This document shows, one piece after another, positions 45,113 through 54,654 of a stretch of DNA of 64,000 nt. Position 1 is the first letter of the stretch; the number at the start of each line of letters is the position of its first letter. Position numbers and translations under genes: made by a program. Source of the DNA: Alkalihalobacillus sp. YIM B00296 (lineage in GTDB: Bacteria; Bacillota; Bacilli; Bacillales; Fictibacillaceae); contig NZ_JAIBLJ010000016.1 in NCBI RefSeq assembly GCF_020179385.1, positions 24,568 to 88,567 on the forward strand, read 5' to 3'. A model generated the notes under the pieces. It had not been told where the DNA came from. It did not search any database and saw only the letters and a list, made by a program, of their open reading frames with translations.

Positions 45113-46262
45113 TTGGTGATACCCATCTCTTCATTGAAAGAGATCCCTGCGATGTCCCCCGATTTCCGTACCCTTAATGAATTTCGCGGAGTGCACATGA
45201 AGGCATTAATGGATGAACTGTTTGAAGCCATGATCCAGAAATTGATTGAAGAAAACTACTTTTTGGATGGTACGAAGATTGAAGCCGATGCCAACAAGTA
45301 CTCTTTCGTATGGAAAAAATCGACCACAAAATTCGAAGGGAAATTGAAAGAGAAGATCCAGGAAACCTTACGGCACATCGATGAAATGATACAGATGGAA
45401 TCCAATACAAAAGCAGATCATATCCTTGAAAACACAGAAAGGGTTCCAGACAAGCTGGAAGAAGTGACAACGAAACTTGAAGCGAAAGTCGAAACATTAA
45501 ATGAAGAAATCCACGAAGAAGAGAACACAAAAGTACGAAAATCAATCCGAAAGAGACGTCATACACTCCAGAAGCCATTAAAGCTCATTCGTGAAAATTT
45601 CTTGCCTCGACTCGCAAAATACGCTAAACAGAAAGAGACATTTGGGAATCGTAATAGCTATTCGAAAACAGATCCAGACGCTACCTTTATGCGTATGAAA
45701 GAAGACCATATGAAAAATGGTCAGCTCAAACCTGGGTATAATGTACAAATGGTAACGGAAAATCTTTTATTCTGTATTACACAATGCATCAACGTCCTAC
45801 CGATACACGCTGTTTTATCCCTCATTTGGAGAAGTTGGCTGCCTCTGCTTTACCGATGCCAAAAACGGTGATTACGGATGCGGGTTATGGAAGTGAAGAG
45901 AACTATGTCTATTCAATTGGTGAAGAAAAAGAGCCGCGTTTCGAGTTCCACATTCCGTATGGAAGCTACATAAAAGAACAATCACGAAAACACAAGAAGG
46001 ATATCAAGAACGTCAAGAATTGGACGTATGATGAACAAAATGATTGGTTCATCTGCCCAAACGGAAGAAAAGTCCTGTTTCAAAAATATCAAACACGCAA
46101 GAATGCCTCTGGCTACGAACAGAACTTTAAAATTTATGAATGTGAAGATTGTACGGGATGCCCATTGAAGTCGAAGTGTACGAAGGCGAAAGGCAACCGT
46201 CAAGTCCATTGGAATCCAATCTTCGAGGAAATGAAAGCGAAACCAAAGACAGCCCTTGAATT
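45113..46262 (+). pseudogene. IS1182-family transposase, truncated and frameshifted
   Basis: Frame 1 (45113 to about 45770): [40 protein letters not shown] and [20 protein letters not shown]. Frame 2 (from about 45775) continues [30 protein letters not shown] and the Cys cluster CEDCTGCPLKSKC. The N-terminal ~100 residues and the final part after MKAKPKTALE are missing. Inactive. It sits head-to-head with the minus-strand PGA hydrolase. Confidence 0.88.
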
Positions 46263-46400
46263 TGATCACTTGGCGCTGGCGATCATTCCGCCCCAAATCT
46301 CCACGGGAATCTTGTTTCCTCATACGGACATACGTCAGCTGGTATTCTTTCATGGTTATATAACTGACATTTACTTCATTTATACAACGCTTGATCTCTC

Positions 46401-47009
46401 CTAAAATTTGTTGGTCGGTATAATATACAAAATCGGGTTGATACCCGACTTTTTAAATTCGTTCGTCCAGCTTCCGAAAAGTTTAAGAATCGAATCGTAA
46501 CTCGGTTGGATTTTATCCTTCTTAAAATCCGTAATCGTAAACTTTCCTTTTTCCTTCGCATAATCTTGGATTGCCTGAATCATTTCCTCATCCGTAAAAA
46601 GGACCCGGTTTTCTCTTAGACCTACTTTTTTTATTGCATCATTCCACGAGCCGAAAAGGGAAACAATCGTTTCGATTGACGGTTGCTGCCTTTGTTTTTT
46701 ATACTCCTCTACCGTTATGGAATTACCATCCTCAGAAACGTTTTGAAGGATTTTGATCACTTTATCCTCTGTATACCACTTATTTCGTATCGTCGTATCA
46801 CTCGGACTATATTTTTTTTGCCGATATAAATGATAGGTTAAAATACCATTATTTTCTTGAGCATACCGTCGTAATGACTGGATGATTTCTTCCCGTATAA
46901 TGTTTTGTACATCGTTTATTCGTTTGAATACCAGCTGCTTAAAGAGCTTTAGTCCAGGATCCAAAAAAAGTGGAGATTGTTGTTGCACTTGGAGTGTAGT
47001 TTTGGTCAT
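46401..47009 (-). CDS. Homing-endonuclease-associated repeat protein
   Basis: 202 aa. Two clear copies of a ~50-residue repeat ending PSIETIVSLFGSWNDAIKKV and PSYDSILKLFGSWTNEFKKS, each preceded by an (I/T)(I/V)(E/D)(E/D)YKK-type helix, plus a more diverged third copy near residues 45-85. These are DNA-binding repeats found beside HNH or LAGLIDADG nucleases and in stand-alone proteins. No nuclease motif is present. The ribosome site is weak. Function unknown; perhaps a DNA-binding protein left from a mobile element. Confidence 0.75.
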   Translation of the reverse strand: MTKTTLQVQQQSPLFLDPGLKLFKQLVFKRINDVQNIIREEIIQSLRRYAQENNGILTYHLYRQKKYSPSDTTIRNKWYTEDKVIKILQNVSEDGNSITVEEYKKQRQQPSIETIVSLFGSWNDAIKKVGLRENRVLFTDEEMIQAIQDYAKEKGKFTITDFKKDKIQPSYDSILKLFGSWTNEFKKSGINPILYIIPTNKF

Positions 47010-47351
47010 TGTATTTTTTGTACCTGATCTTTCCCCCGTTGGCTTTCGCTGCCCTTTGAAGGATTTTGATATAACATTCCCTTTTCATATTGTATCCTCC
47101 ATTTAATTTACATCTTTTATTGTTTAAATATATAAGACTATCAAAATAGAAACAGTCCCTGATTTATGCAAGTTATTTCTTTTGCGTTTAATATCTTGTA
47201 AAGTCACCCTTTTATTATTACATTAATTACAACAAACGAACTAATAGATTAAATTATTGTAACAAATTATAGTTAAAAAGGTTGTATTTTTTATGTACGT
47301 ACATTAGAATTAAAACAGTGTAAAAAATGCCATTATAAGGAGAAATTTGAC
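47010..47351. other. Gene-free stretch with perfect palindrome ATGTACGTACAT (47293-47304)
   Basis: No gene. The 12-base palindrome lies 48 bases before the small gene at 47352 and shares ATGTACGTAC with the promoter region at 39093. Upstream DNA may hold the glycan-cluster promoter, but no unambiguous pair stands out. Confidence 0.45.
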
Positions 47352-47534
47352 ATGTCTGTAATAGAAAGAATAGTCATAGATGCGGATCCTTCAATTAAGA
47401 GAAAGTTATGTGATATTTCAGAGGTTTCTGGAAAAACTATGAAAGATGTTGTATGTAGTTTAATAGAATGTAAACATAAAGAAATGGAATTGGATAAACA
47501 AATAACGGTTAATTGTTTTACTATAAAAATATGA
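47352..47534 (+). CDS. Small protein, possibly ribbon-helix-helix
   Basis: 60 aa: MSVIERIVIDADPSIKRKLC, then DISEVSGKTMKDVVCSLIEC. A short strand followed by two helices suggests a ribbon-helix-helix DNA-binding protein. AAGGAG is eight bases before the ATG. It precedes the glycan cluster by 46 bases and could be a regulator; the fold call is a guess from pattern. Confidence 0.5.
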   Translation: MSVIERIVIDADPSIKRKLCDISEVSGKTMKDVVCSLIECKHKEMELDKQITVNCFTIKI

Positions 47535-47580
47535 TCAAGGCGCTATTTATAAAGAAAAAAGAAAAGGATGTTATCAATTT

Positions 47581-48759
47581 ATGAATGGGTTTCACAAAAT
47601 TAAAGTAATGACTATTTTTGGCACAAGACCAGAGGCTATTAAAATGGCCCCCCTTGTACATAAGTTACAAAATAACAAAGACAAGATAGAATCTATAGTT
47701 ACGGTGACAGCACAACATAGAGAAATGCTTGACCAAGTATTAGACGCATTTAAAATTAAGCCAGATTTCGACTTAAACATTATGAAAGATAGGCAGACAT
47801 TAACTGATGTTACCGTAAATGCTCTTAAAGGCCTAGATAATATTATGAAATCTGTAAAACCCGATTTAGTCTTAGTTCATGGAGATACCACAACCACTTT
47901 TATTGCCGGTTTAGCAGCATTTTATAACCAAATCTCGGTTGGACATGTTGAGGCCGGGTTACGTACGTGGGACATATACTCTCCTTACCCTGAGGAAATG
48001 AATAGGCAACTAACGGGAGTTTTGGCAGACTTACATTTTGCACCAACTAAAAATTCAGCTGATAACTTACTAAAAGAAAACAAAAATAAAGACGCTATTT
48101 TTGTTACAGGTAATACGGCTATTGATGCTCTTAAAACAACGGTATCAAGTCAATATGAACATCCCTTGCTCACAAGGTTAGGTGGGGATAAGCTTATCCT
48201 CTTAACTGCACATCGTCGTGAAAACTTTGGTGAGCCAATGCGCAATATGTTTAAAGCAATAAAACGTATTGTAAATGAACATAATGATGTCCAGATAGTT
48301 TACCCTGTTCACTTAAATCCGCTCGTTCGTAAAGCAGCTAATGATATTTTAGGAGATCATCCACGTATCCATCTGATAGAACCACTCGGAGTAAAAGACT
48401 TCCATAACTTTATGGATCGAGCCCATTTAATTTTAACTGATTCTGGCGGTGTTCAAGAAGAAGCTCCTTCTTTAGGAACTCCTGTGCTTGTATTACGAAA
48501 TACAACTGAGCGCCCAGAAGGAATTGAGGCGGGAACATTAAAGCTGGCTGGAACTGATTACGAAACGATTTATTCATTAATTCAACAACTTTTAAATGAT
48601 AATGAGTTATATCAATCAATGGCTCAATCTTCAAATCCCTATGGTGACGGCCAAGCCTCAAATCGAATTGTAGAAGCAATTATGTATCACTTTAAAATTA
48701 TAAAAGAAAAACCAAATGATTTTGAAGTAAAGACAAATTTCTCCTCACTTATCTCTTAA
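47581..48759 (+). CDS. wecB: UDP-N-acetylglucosamine 2-epimerase (non-hydrolysing)
   Basis: 392 aa. Interconverts UDP-GlcNAc and UDP-ManNAc. Motifs: MTIFGTRPEAIKMAPLV, TAQHREMLDQVLD, LVHGDTTTTFIAGLAAFYNQ, GHVEAGLRTWDIYSPYPEE, TAHRRENFGEPM and LTDSGGVQEEAPSLGTPVL, all canonical. First enzyme of the cluster; WecC at 51494 oxidises its product. Equivalent gene names are mnaA and yvyH. AAGGATG ribosome site. Confidence 0.96.
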   Translation: MNGFHKIKVMTIFGTRPEAIKMAPLVHKLQNNKDKIESIVTVTAQHREMLDQVLDAFKIKPDFDLNIMKDRQTLTDVTVNALKGLDNIMKSVKPDLVLVHGDTTTTFIAGLAAFYNQISVGHVEAGLRTWDIYSPYPEEMNRQLTGVLADLHFAPTKNSADNLLKENKNKDAIFVTGNTAIDALKTTVSSQYEHPLLTRLGGDKLILLTAHRRENFGEPMRNMFKAIKRIVNEHNDVQIVYPVHLNPLVRKAANDILGDHPRIHLIEPLGVKDFHNFMDRAHLILTDSGGVQEEAPSLGTPVLVLRNTTERPEGIEAGTLKLAGTDYETIYSLIQQLLNDNELYQSMAQSSNPYGDGQASNRIVEAIMYHFKIIKEKPNDFEVKTNFSSLIS

Positions 48760-48841
48760 AATGGAGAATTGGAATAATGAAAAATAAAGAACTTTAGAAA
48801 AAGTTCATCGAACTCTTAATTGAAGTCGGGTGGGGGTATTT

Positions 48842-50095
48842 ATGTCACAAAAATTATTGATGATTTCACAGAACTTCTATCCCGAGATTGGAAGTGCCAG
48901 TAACAGAGCTAAAAATATATACCTGCTTTTAAAAAAGGAAGGATACGACGTCAATATTCTAACTACTGAACCTTCGTATCCTAATAAAAAAGTATACGAC
49001 GATCTTAAGTTTTGGGATGATGAATCGATTAATATTGAACGCGAAAATGTGAAAAGAATAAAAATAAAGAGTCGTAAGTATTCACAAAGTTTACTTAATC
49101 GATTTATTTATTTTATCGAAATTAAGTTAAGGATGCTTTTCTTTATTCTTAAAGATAAGGGTAGTTATGATGCAATCTTTGTAACCTCACCACCGATATT
49201 TATTGGTTTAGTTGGACTTTACGCACAGCTTCATTACAAAAGTAAGTTAATACTAGATATCAGAGATTTATGGCCAGAATCATTAAAGGGGGTGGGGGTA
49301 TTTAATTATGCTCCAGTTATTTATCTTTTTAGAAAAATAGAAAGGATAATGTATAAAAAAGCAAATGCAATTATTGTAAATAGTCCACGATTTGTTGACT
49401 ATATTACAAAACAGGGGCAAATACCAGATGAGAAGTTAACCTATATTCCGAATGGTGCTCGACAATCAGAAGTAGCACTCAATGTAATGAAAAAACAAAA
49501 TAAGAAAGTAGTCTATGCAGGTAACCTTGGATTAGCTCAAGATGTTTATTTACTAATGGAACTAGCAAAAAAGTTAAATGACCATAATATGTCCATTGAT
49601 ATTGTCGGTTATGGGATGAAACGAGAGAATCTTGCTCGATTTGTGAAAGATGAAAACCTGAGCAATGTTCATTTCATCTCTCCAAAAACGAGGAAAGATT
49701 GTTTAAATTTAATCTCTGAATATCAAGTTGGATTAGTCACATTAACTAATGAGAATATATTTAATACGGTTTTACCAGGGAAGATTATTGATTATATGAC
49801 TTGCGGAATACCTATTGTCGGTGCTGTTTCTGGTTACGCAAAAGAACTAATAAATAAGGAGAACGTTGGTTTTGTATCAGAGTCTCGAAATCCTAATGAG
49901 ATGGTAAAACATATTTTTCGGATCATTAATAGCCGTCAGTTACAAAATTTATTTTATGAGAATGCAAAAAAATATGTGCATTTAAACTTTATGTGGGAGA
50001 ACAATATCAAAGGCCTGGTTCGTGTAATCGAATCTATTACCGGTGAGGAAAATAGTGTGGAAAATAAATCTTTTAAAAAGGTAAAAACATCATGA
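48842..50095 (+). CDS. Glycosyltransferase family 4 (WcaI-like)
   Basis: 417 aa GT-B enzyme. The N-terminal acceptor domain starts LMISQNFYPEIGSASNRAKN; the C-terminal donor domain has VYAGNLGLAQDVYLLMELAK, FISPKTRKDC and LPGKIIDYMTCGIPIVGAVS. Start ATG 48842 follows GGTGGGGG; the GTG at 48830 is less likely. Its last four bases overlap the next glycosyltransferase (ATGA). Donor sugar unknown, but UDP-ManNAc or UDP-ManNAcA made in the cluster is plausible. Confidence 0.92.
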   Translation: MSQKLLMISQNFYPEIGSASNRAKNIYLLLKKEGYDVNILTTEPSYPNKKVYDDLKFWDDESINIERENVKRIKIKSRKYSQSLLNRFIYFIEIKLRMLFFILKDKGSYDAIFVTSPPIFIGLVGLYAQLHYKSKLILDIRDLWPESLKGVGVFNYAPVIYLFRKIERIMYKKANAIIVNSPRFVDYITKQGQIPDEKLTYIPNGARQSEVALNVMKKQNKKVVYAGNLGLAQDVYLLMELAKKLNDHNMSIDIVGYGMKRENLARFVKDENLSNVHFISPKTRKDCLNLISEYQVGLVTLTNENIFNTVLPGKIIDYMTCGIPIVGAVSGYAKELINKENVGFVSESRNPNEMVKHIFRIINSRQLQNLFYENAKKYVHLNFMWENNIKGLVRVIESITGEENSVENKSFKKVKTS

Positions 50096-51402
50096 AAAAG
50101 CAAGTTTGCATGTTTGTTTGGAATCATTTTACAAATGATGCTAGAGTACTTAGGGAGTGTACAGCATTATCCGATAGTGACTTTGCAGTAGATTTAATTT
50201 GTATTGATGATCCAAATAATACTGGGTTACCTCAATATGAAGAGCGAAATCCAAACTTCAAAATATACAGAGTAAAAAGATATCCAGATTTATTGTTATT
50301 TATACAAAAGATGTACAGGCTTATTTATAAATATAAGACACTAGGAATCATGACCTTACTAATATGGGTTTTATTGGCATTTATAATTCCATCCATAATT
50401 ATTCTTTTATCAATTTTCCTCATTCTTTTATTAAAAACTAAGTGTAGGGTTATTTGGATAAGAGGAAGTATCATCTTTCGAATGGTAGGAAGAGGATTTA
50501 TAAAAGATTATGATATATATCATTCTAATGACTTAAATACACTTCCCCAAGGATTTATCTGTTCGAAGATAAGACTAAAAAAGCGGAAGCTAATCTATGA
50601 TTCCCACGAAGTACAAACCAGTCGAACAGGATATGATAGTCCTGTTTACGGATATTTGGAAGCCTTTTTGATTAAACGTGTTGAAGCCATGATTGTTGAA
50701 AACAACACGAGAGCAAAATATAATCAAGAACTCTATGGGTTCTATCCATACGTCGTTCATAATTATCCAGTCAAGAAAAACGGGCAATCGGGCGAAAAAG
50801 CACCTATTAGAGAACTGTTTGGTTTACCAAAAGATGAAAAAATTTTACTGTACCAAGGTGGTATTCAAACAGGTCGAGGGCTAGAAAATCTAATTAAAGC
50901 AGCGCCTCTATTTAAAGAAGGAACACTTGTTTTAATTGGTAGTGGCAAGATTAAAGACGAACTACAAAAAATGGTTGATCAAATGAATCTACACCATAAG
51001 GTGAAGTTCATACCTAAAGTTCCTATTGTTGATTTGCCTAAGTATACCAGAAATGCATATATAGGGTTTCAAGTCTTAAACAATGTGTGCTTTAATCATT
51101 ATTCCGCATCTTCAAATAAGTTATTTGAATATATGATGAGTGGTGTTCCAGTTGTAGCATGTAGTTTTCCAGAAATAAAGAGGGTCGTAGAAGGTGAGGG
51201 TACTGGATTGTGTATCGATTCACATGATCCCCTATCCATAGCAAAAGGGGTAAATTACATTTTAAATTACCCTGAAGAATATCAACGTATGCAAAAAAAC
51301 TGTATTGCTGCAAGAGAAAGATACAATTGGGACATTGAAAAAAATCAGTTCCTTTCTGTTTATGAAACGGTTATAAAATCTAATAAGCAACCAAATCAAT
51401 AG
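50092..51402 (+). CDS. Glycosyltransferase (GT4-like) with internal membrane hairpin
   Basis: 436 aa. N-terminal VCMFVWNHFTNDARVLRECT resembles GT4 acceptor domains. Residues ~85-120 hold an inserted, very hydrophobic hairpin (LLIWVLLAFIIPSIIILLSI), likely membrane-embedded. The donor domain includes YDSHEVQTSR, LLYQGGIQTGRGLENLIKAA and KLFEYMMSGVPVVACSFPE. Coupled to the upstream gene. It probably acts at the membrane on the lipid-linked glycan. Donor unknown. Confidence 0.9.
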   Translation: MKKQVCMFVWNHFTNDARVLRECTALSDSDFAVDLICIDDPNNTGLPQYEERNPNFKIYRVKRYPDLLLFIQKMYRLIYKYKTLGIMTLLIWVLLAFIIPSIIILLSIFLILLLKTKCRVIWIRGSIIFRMVGRGFIKDYDIYHSNDLNTLPQGFICSKIRLKKRKLIYDSHEVQTSRTGYDSPVYGYLEAFLIKRVEAMIVENNTRAKYNQELYGFYPYVVHNYPVKKNGQSGEKAPIRELFGLPKDEKILLYQGGIQTGRGLENLIKAAPLFKEGTLVLIGSGKIKDELQKMVDQMNLHHKVKFIPKVPIVDLPKYTRNAYIGFQVLNNVCFNHYSASSNKLFEYMMSGVPVVACSFPEIKRVVEGEGTGLCIDSHDPLSIAKGVNYILNYPEEYQRMQKNCIAARERYNWDIEKNQFLSVYETVIKSNKQPNQ

Positions 51403-51493
51403 AATTTTTGTAAAATATACGACTTAAATATAACTCTTAATCAGTAATAGAAATAGTAATTTCTTGATATATCAATAGAAAGTAGGGACCAAA

Positions 51494-52771
51494 ATGAAAA
51501 TTTGTACAATGGGTTTAGGATATATTGGATTACCAACTTCAATTATGTTTGCAAAACACGGTGTTGAGGTAGTAGGGGTTGATATAAAGCCTGAGGTTAT
51601 TGAATCACTAAATGCGGGTAAAATTCACATTGAAGAACCTGGTTTGCAAGAAGCTTTAAATGAAGCGGTTGAAAAGAACACTTTCCGTGCTTCATTATCA
51701 CCAGAAAAAGCAGATGCTTTCATTATTTCTGTACCAACTCCAAATAATAATGATATGTACAAATCTTGCGATCTATCATATGTATTATTTGCTATTAATT
51801 CTGTCATTCATTATCTAGAAAAAGGGAATGTTCTGATTGTGGAATCTACTATTGCGCCAAGAAGTATGGATGATGAAGTGAAACCTTTAATAGAGAAAGC
51901 AGGTTTTAAAATTGGTCAAGATATTTTTCTAGTTCACTGTCCTGAACGTGTTTTACCAGGAAAAATACTACATGAGTTGATTTATAATAATAGGATTGTT
52001 GGCGGTGTTACCCCTTCTTGTACTGAGGCTGGAGCTAAAGTGTACGGTACATTTGTAAAAGGGGAGATCATTAAAACGAATGCCAAGACTGCAGAAATGT
52101 CTAAACTAATGGAAAATACGTTTAGAGATGTTAATATTGCCTTAGCCAATGAATTGACCAAGGTATGTACTGAATTAGAGGTTAATGCATTAGATGTTAT
52201 TGAAATGGCTAATAAACACCCAAGGGTAAATTTACACACACCTGGTCCGGGTGTTGGTGGTCATTGTCTAGCTGTTGACCCTTACTTTATAGTTTCAAAA
52301 GCACCAGAAACTGCACAAATGATTAACTTAGCAAGGAAAATTAATACTTCAATGCCGGATTTTGTTGTGCAAAATATCAACAGTCTAATGGAAAATGTTG
52401 ACGGTAAAGTAGTTACTGTATTTGGATTAACTTATAAAGGAAATGTTGATGATATAAGAGAAAGCCCTGCCATTGAAATCCTTGAGAAACTCAAACAAGA
52501 AGGCAAATATGAAGTCCGCGCTTTCGATCCGCATGTCAATAATCATTTAGTTATAAATAATATTGAGGAAGCTATATATCAATCTGATTTAGTTGTAATT
52601 TTAACAGATCATAACGAATTTAAAACAATAAATTGGAATGAACTTAGTGGAATGGCGAAAAAGCGTATCTTTGACACTAAAAATGTTGTGGAAAATACTT
52701 CACCTGACTTTGAATATATTCACTTTGGAAACTTATATGAATCTACTAAAAAGGAACTAGTTTTTGCATGA
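51494..52771 (+). CDS. wecC: UDP-N-acetyl-D-mannosamine dehydrogenase
   Basis: 425 aa. Oxidises UDP-ManNAc to UDP-ManNAcA with two NAD. Rossmann start KICTMGLGYIGLPTSIMFAK; HCPERVLPGKILHELIYNNR is the UDP-ManNAc-dehydrogenase signature; the catalytic Cys is in GPGVGGHCLAVDPYF; GLTYKGNVDDIRESPA is the C-terminal domain motif. With wecB it defines a ManNAcA-containing polymer, as in teichuronic-acid-like or secondary wall polysaccharides. Overlaps the exporter permease by four bases. Confidence 0.96.
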   Translation: MKICTMGLGYIGLPTSIMFAKHGVEVVGVDIKPEVIESLNAGKIHIEEPGLQEALNEAVEKNTFRASLSPEKADAFIISVPTPNNNDMYKSCDLSYVLFAINSVIHYLEKGNVLIVESTIAPRSMDDEVKPLIEKAGFKIGQDIFLVHCPERVLPGKILHELIYNNRIVGGVTPSCTEAGAKVYGTFVKGEIIKTNAKTAEMSKLMENTFRDVNIALANELTKVCTELEVNALDVIEMANKHPRVNLHTPGPGVGGHCLAVDPYFIVSKAPETAQMINLARKINTSMPDFVVQNINSLMENVDGKVVTVFGLTYKGNVDDIRESPAIEILEKLKQEGKYEVRAFDPHVNNHLVINNIEEAIYQSDLVVILTDHNEFKTINWNELSGMAKKRIFDTKNVVENTSPDFEYIHFGNLYESTKKELVFA

Positions 52772-53580
52772 GATTTGTGTTACAAATTTTGAAAGAACAA
52801 CTTCTTCACTTAAATCTTATACTTCGAATTTGTAATTATGATCTAAAGAGCAGATACCAAATGCATTATTTAGGTCTAATATGGGAATTCATCACACCAG
52901 CAATGAAAATCATAATTTATTGGGTTGTATTTGGTTTAGGTATAAGAGGCGGTGAACCAATAAATGGGACGCCATATATTGTTTGGTTACTAGTAGGGTT
53001 GATACCTTGGTTATTTATCAGCCCTTCTGTTATTCAAGGGGTTAATAGTGTATACGTCAAAATAAATTTAGTTTCCAAAATGAAGTTTCCAGTGAGTGTA
53101 TTACCAACTATAAGTGTACTTAGTCACGCGTTTAACTTTCTTATAATGTTAGTCTGCTTAGGAATAGTTCTTATAATTCTCCAAATAAACCCGGGAATCC
53201 ACTTATTACAATTACCGTATTATTTACTTTGCCTATTTGTGTTCTTAATTTCTTTTACACTATTAGGTTCAACTATTTCGATTATTATCCGAGATTTTCA
53301 AACAATGCTACAATCCGGGATGAGATTGATGTTTTTTCTAACACCGGTTTTTTGGGATCCAAGTATACTAGCTAAGTCTTATCCGGCAATCCTGACGTTC
53401 CTCAAGTTAAACCCACTTTATTATTTAATAGAAGGATTTAGAGCTACGTTTCTAGGTGAAATATGGTTTTTTAATGATCTTGTTTACACCCTTTATTTTT
53501 GGTCTATCACGTTATTTATATTATTCGTAGGGTCATTTTTGCATATGAGGTTTAGGAATAAATTTATTGATTACTTGTGA
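52768..53580 (+). CDS. Polysaccharide ABC exporter permease (TagG/Wzm-like)
   Basis: 270 aa, six predicted helices, ABC-2 family. YDLKSRYQMHYLGLIWEFIT, VWLLVGLIPWLFISPSVIQG and the end LKLNPLYYLIEGFRATFLGE are hallmarks of teichoic-acid and O-antigen exporters. It starts in the wecC stop (ATGA) and is followed after 15 bases by its ATPase. Exports the lipid-linked glycan across the membrane. Confidence 0.93.
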   Translation: MRFVLQILKEQLLHLNLILRICNYDLKSRYQMHYLGLIWEFITPAMKIIIYWVVFGLGIRGGEPINGTPYIVWLLVGLIPWLFISPSVIQGVNSVYVKINLVSKMKFPVSVLPTISVLSHAFNFLIMLVCLGIVLIILQINPGIHLLQLPYYLLCLFVFLISFTLLGSTISIIIRDFQTMLQSGMRLMFFLTPVFWDPSILAKSYPAILTFLKLNPLYYLIEGFRATFLGEIWFFNDLVYTLYFWSITLFILFVGSFLHMRFRNKFIDYL

Positions 53581-53595
53581 TTCGGAGGCTTAGTT

Positions 53596-54519
53596 ATGAA
53601 GCCAAAAGTGACAATGTCTAATGTTTCAAAAAAGTATATTTTATACAAAAAACAAACAGACAAGTTCTTTGATTTGATTTCCTCTAAAAAGAGAGGTAAC
53701 ACATTTTATGCATTAAGAAATATTTCGTTTAGAGTATATGAGGGAGAGACAATTGGGATTGTTGGTATTAACGGTTCAGGAAAATCAACATTATCTAACC
53801 TATTAGCCCAAGTGATTCCTCCAACTACTGGGTCTATTGAATTAAACGGTGAATCATCCCTTATCGCTATATCAGTAGGTTTAAACAACCATTTATCTGG
53901 TATTGAAAACATAAAATTAAAATGTTTGATGCATGGACTTAGTGAATATCAAATAAAAAAAGTCACCCCTGAAATAATTGATTTTGCAGATATAGGAAAA
54001 TTTATTGATCAGCCTGTAAAAAACTATTCAAGTGGTATGAAGGCACGTTTGGGATTTGCTATTTCTGTCCATACCAATCCAGATATTTTAATCGTAGATG
54101 AGGCCTTATCAGTAGGTGACAAAACTTTTTACGAGAAATGTTTAAGAAAAATGAATGAATTTAAAAAAGAAGGGAAAACCATTTTCTTTATTAGTCATTC
54201 AATATCCCAAATACGTTCTATATCAGATCGAGTTCTTTGGCTAAGTTTCGGAAAAATTGAAGAGTTTGGAGAAACCAAAACAGTACTTAAAAATTATGAC
54301 TCCTTTATCAAATGGTTTAACAATTTAAGCAACAAAGAAAAGCAGCAGTATAAAGATGATAAGTTAAAAGAACAATTAACGGAACAGAGGGTAATAGAAG
54401 GCAGTTATAGCGAAAAGGGACGAAAAATGAACAAACAAAATCGCAACAAATCCTTTTATTTAGAATCTGGGTTACTGTTTTTACTTTCTGTCTCTACTGG
54501 GCTTTTAATGTTTTATTAA
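53596..54519 (+). CDS. Polysaccharide ABC exporter ATPase (TagH-like) with C-terminal membrane helix
   Basis: 307 aa. Walker A GINGSGKST (about residues 58-66), the TagH/Wzt-type LSGIENI region, signature YSSGMKARLGF, Walker B ILIVDEALSVGD and switch His FFISHS. After the nucleotide-binding domain (to ~235) comes a charged linker and a final hydrophobic segment (SGLLFLLSVSTGLLMFY), as in TagH, which also has a membrane-spanning C-terminus, although TagH is longer. No Wzt-type carbohydrate-binding domain. Confidence 0.93.
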   Translation: MKPKVTMSNVSKKYILYKKQTDKFFDLISSKKRGNTFYALRNISFRVYEGETIGIVGINGSGKSTLSNLLAQVIPPTTGSIELNGESSLIAISVGLNNHLSGIENIKLKCLMHGLSEYQIKKVTPEIIDFADIGKFIDQPVKNYSSGMKARLGFAISVHTNPDILIVDEALSVGDKTFYEKCLRKMNEFKKEGKTIFFISHSISQIRSISDRVLWLSFGKIEEFGETKTVLKNYDSFIKWFNNLSNKEKQQYKDDKLKEQLTEQRVIEGSYSEKGRKMNKQNRNKSFYLESGLLFLLSVSTGLLMFY

Positions 54520-54654
54520 CAAACCTCAAATACTAACGGATAGTTAATAAATTCAATTTGTTATGAGTATTCTTATACGATTTACACCACGTTTTCAATG
54601 GTACAAATTTTTTTACAGTAAGTAGAGTTATCGACAAAATGGAGATGATTTAAA

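Noticed and set aside
45982..46353. 123-aa minus-strand frame
   Set aside because: Antisense to the IS1182 transposase remnant.
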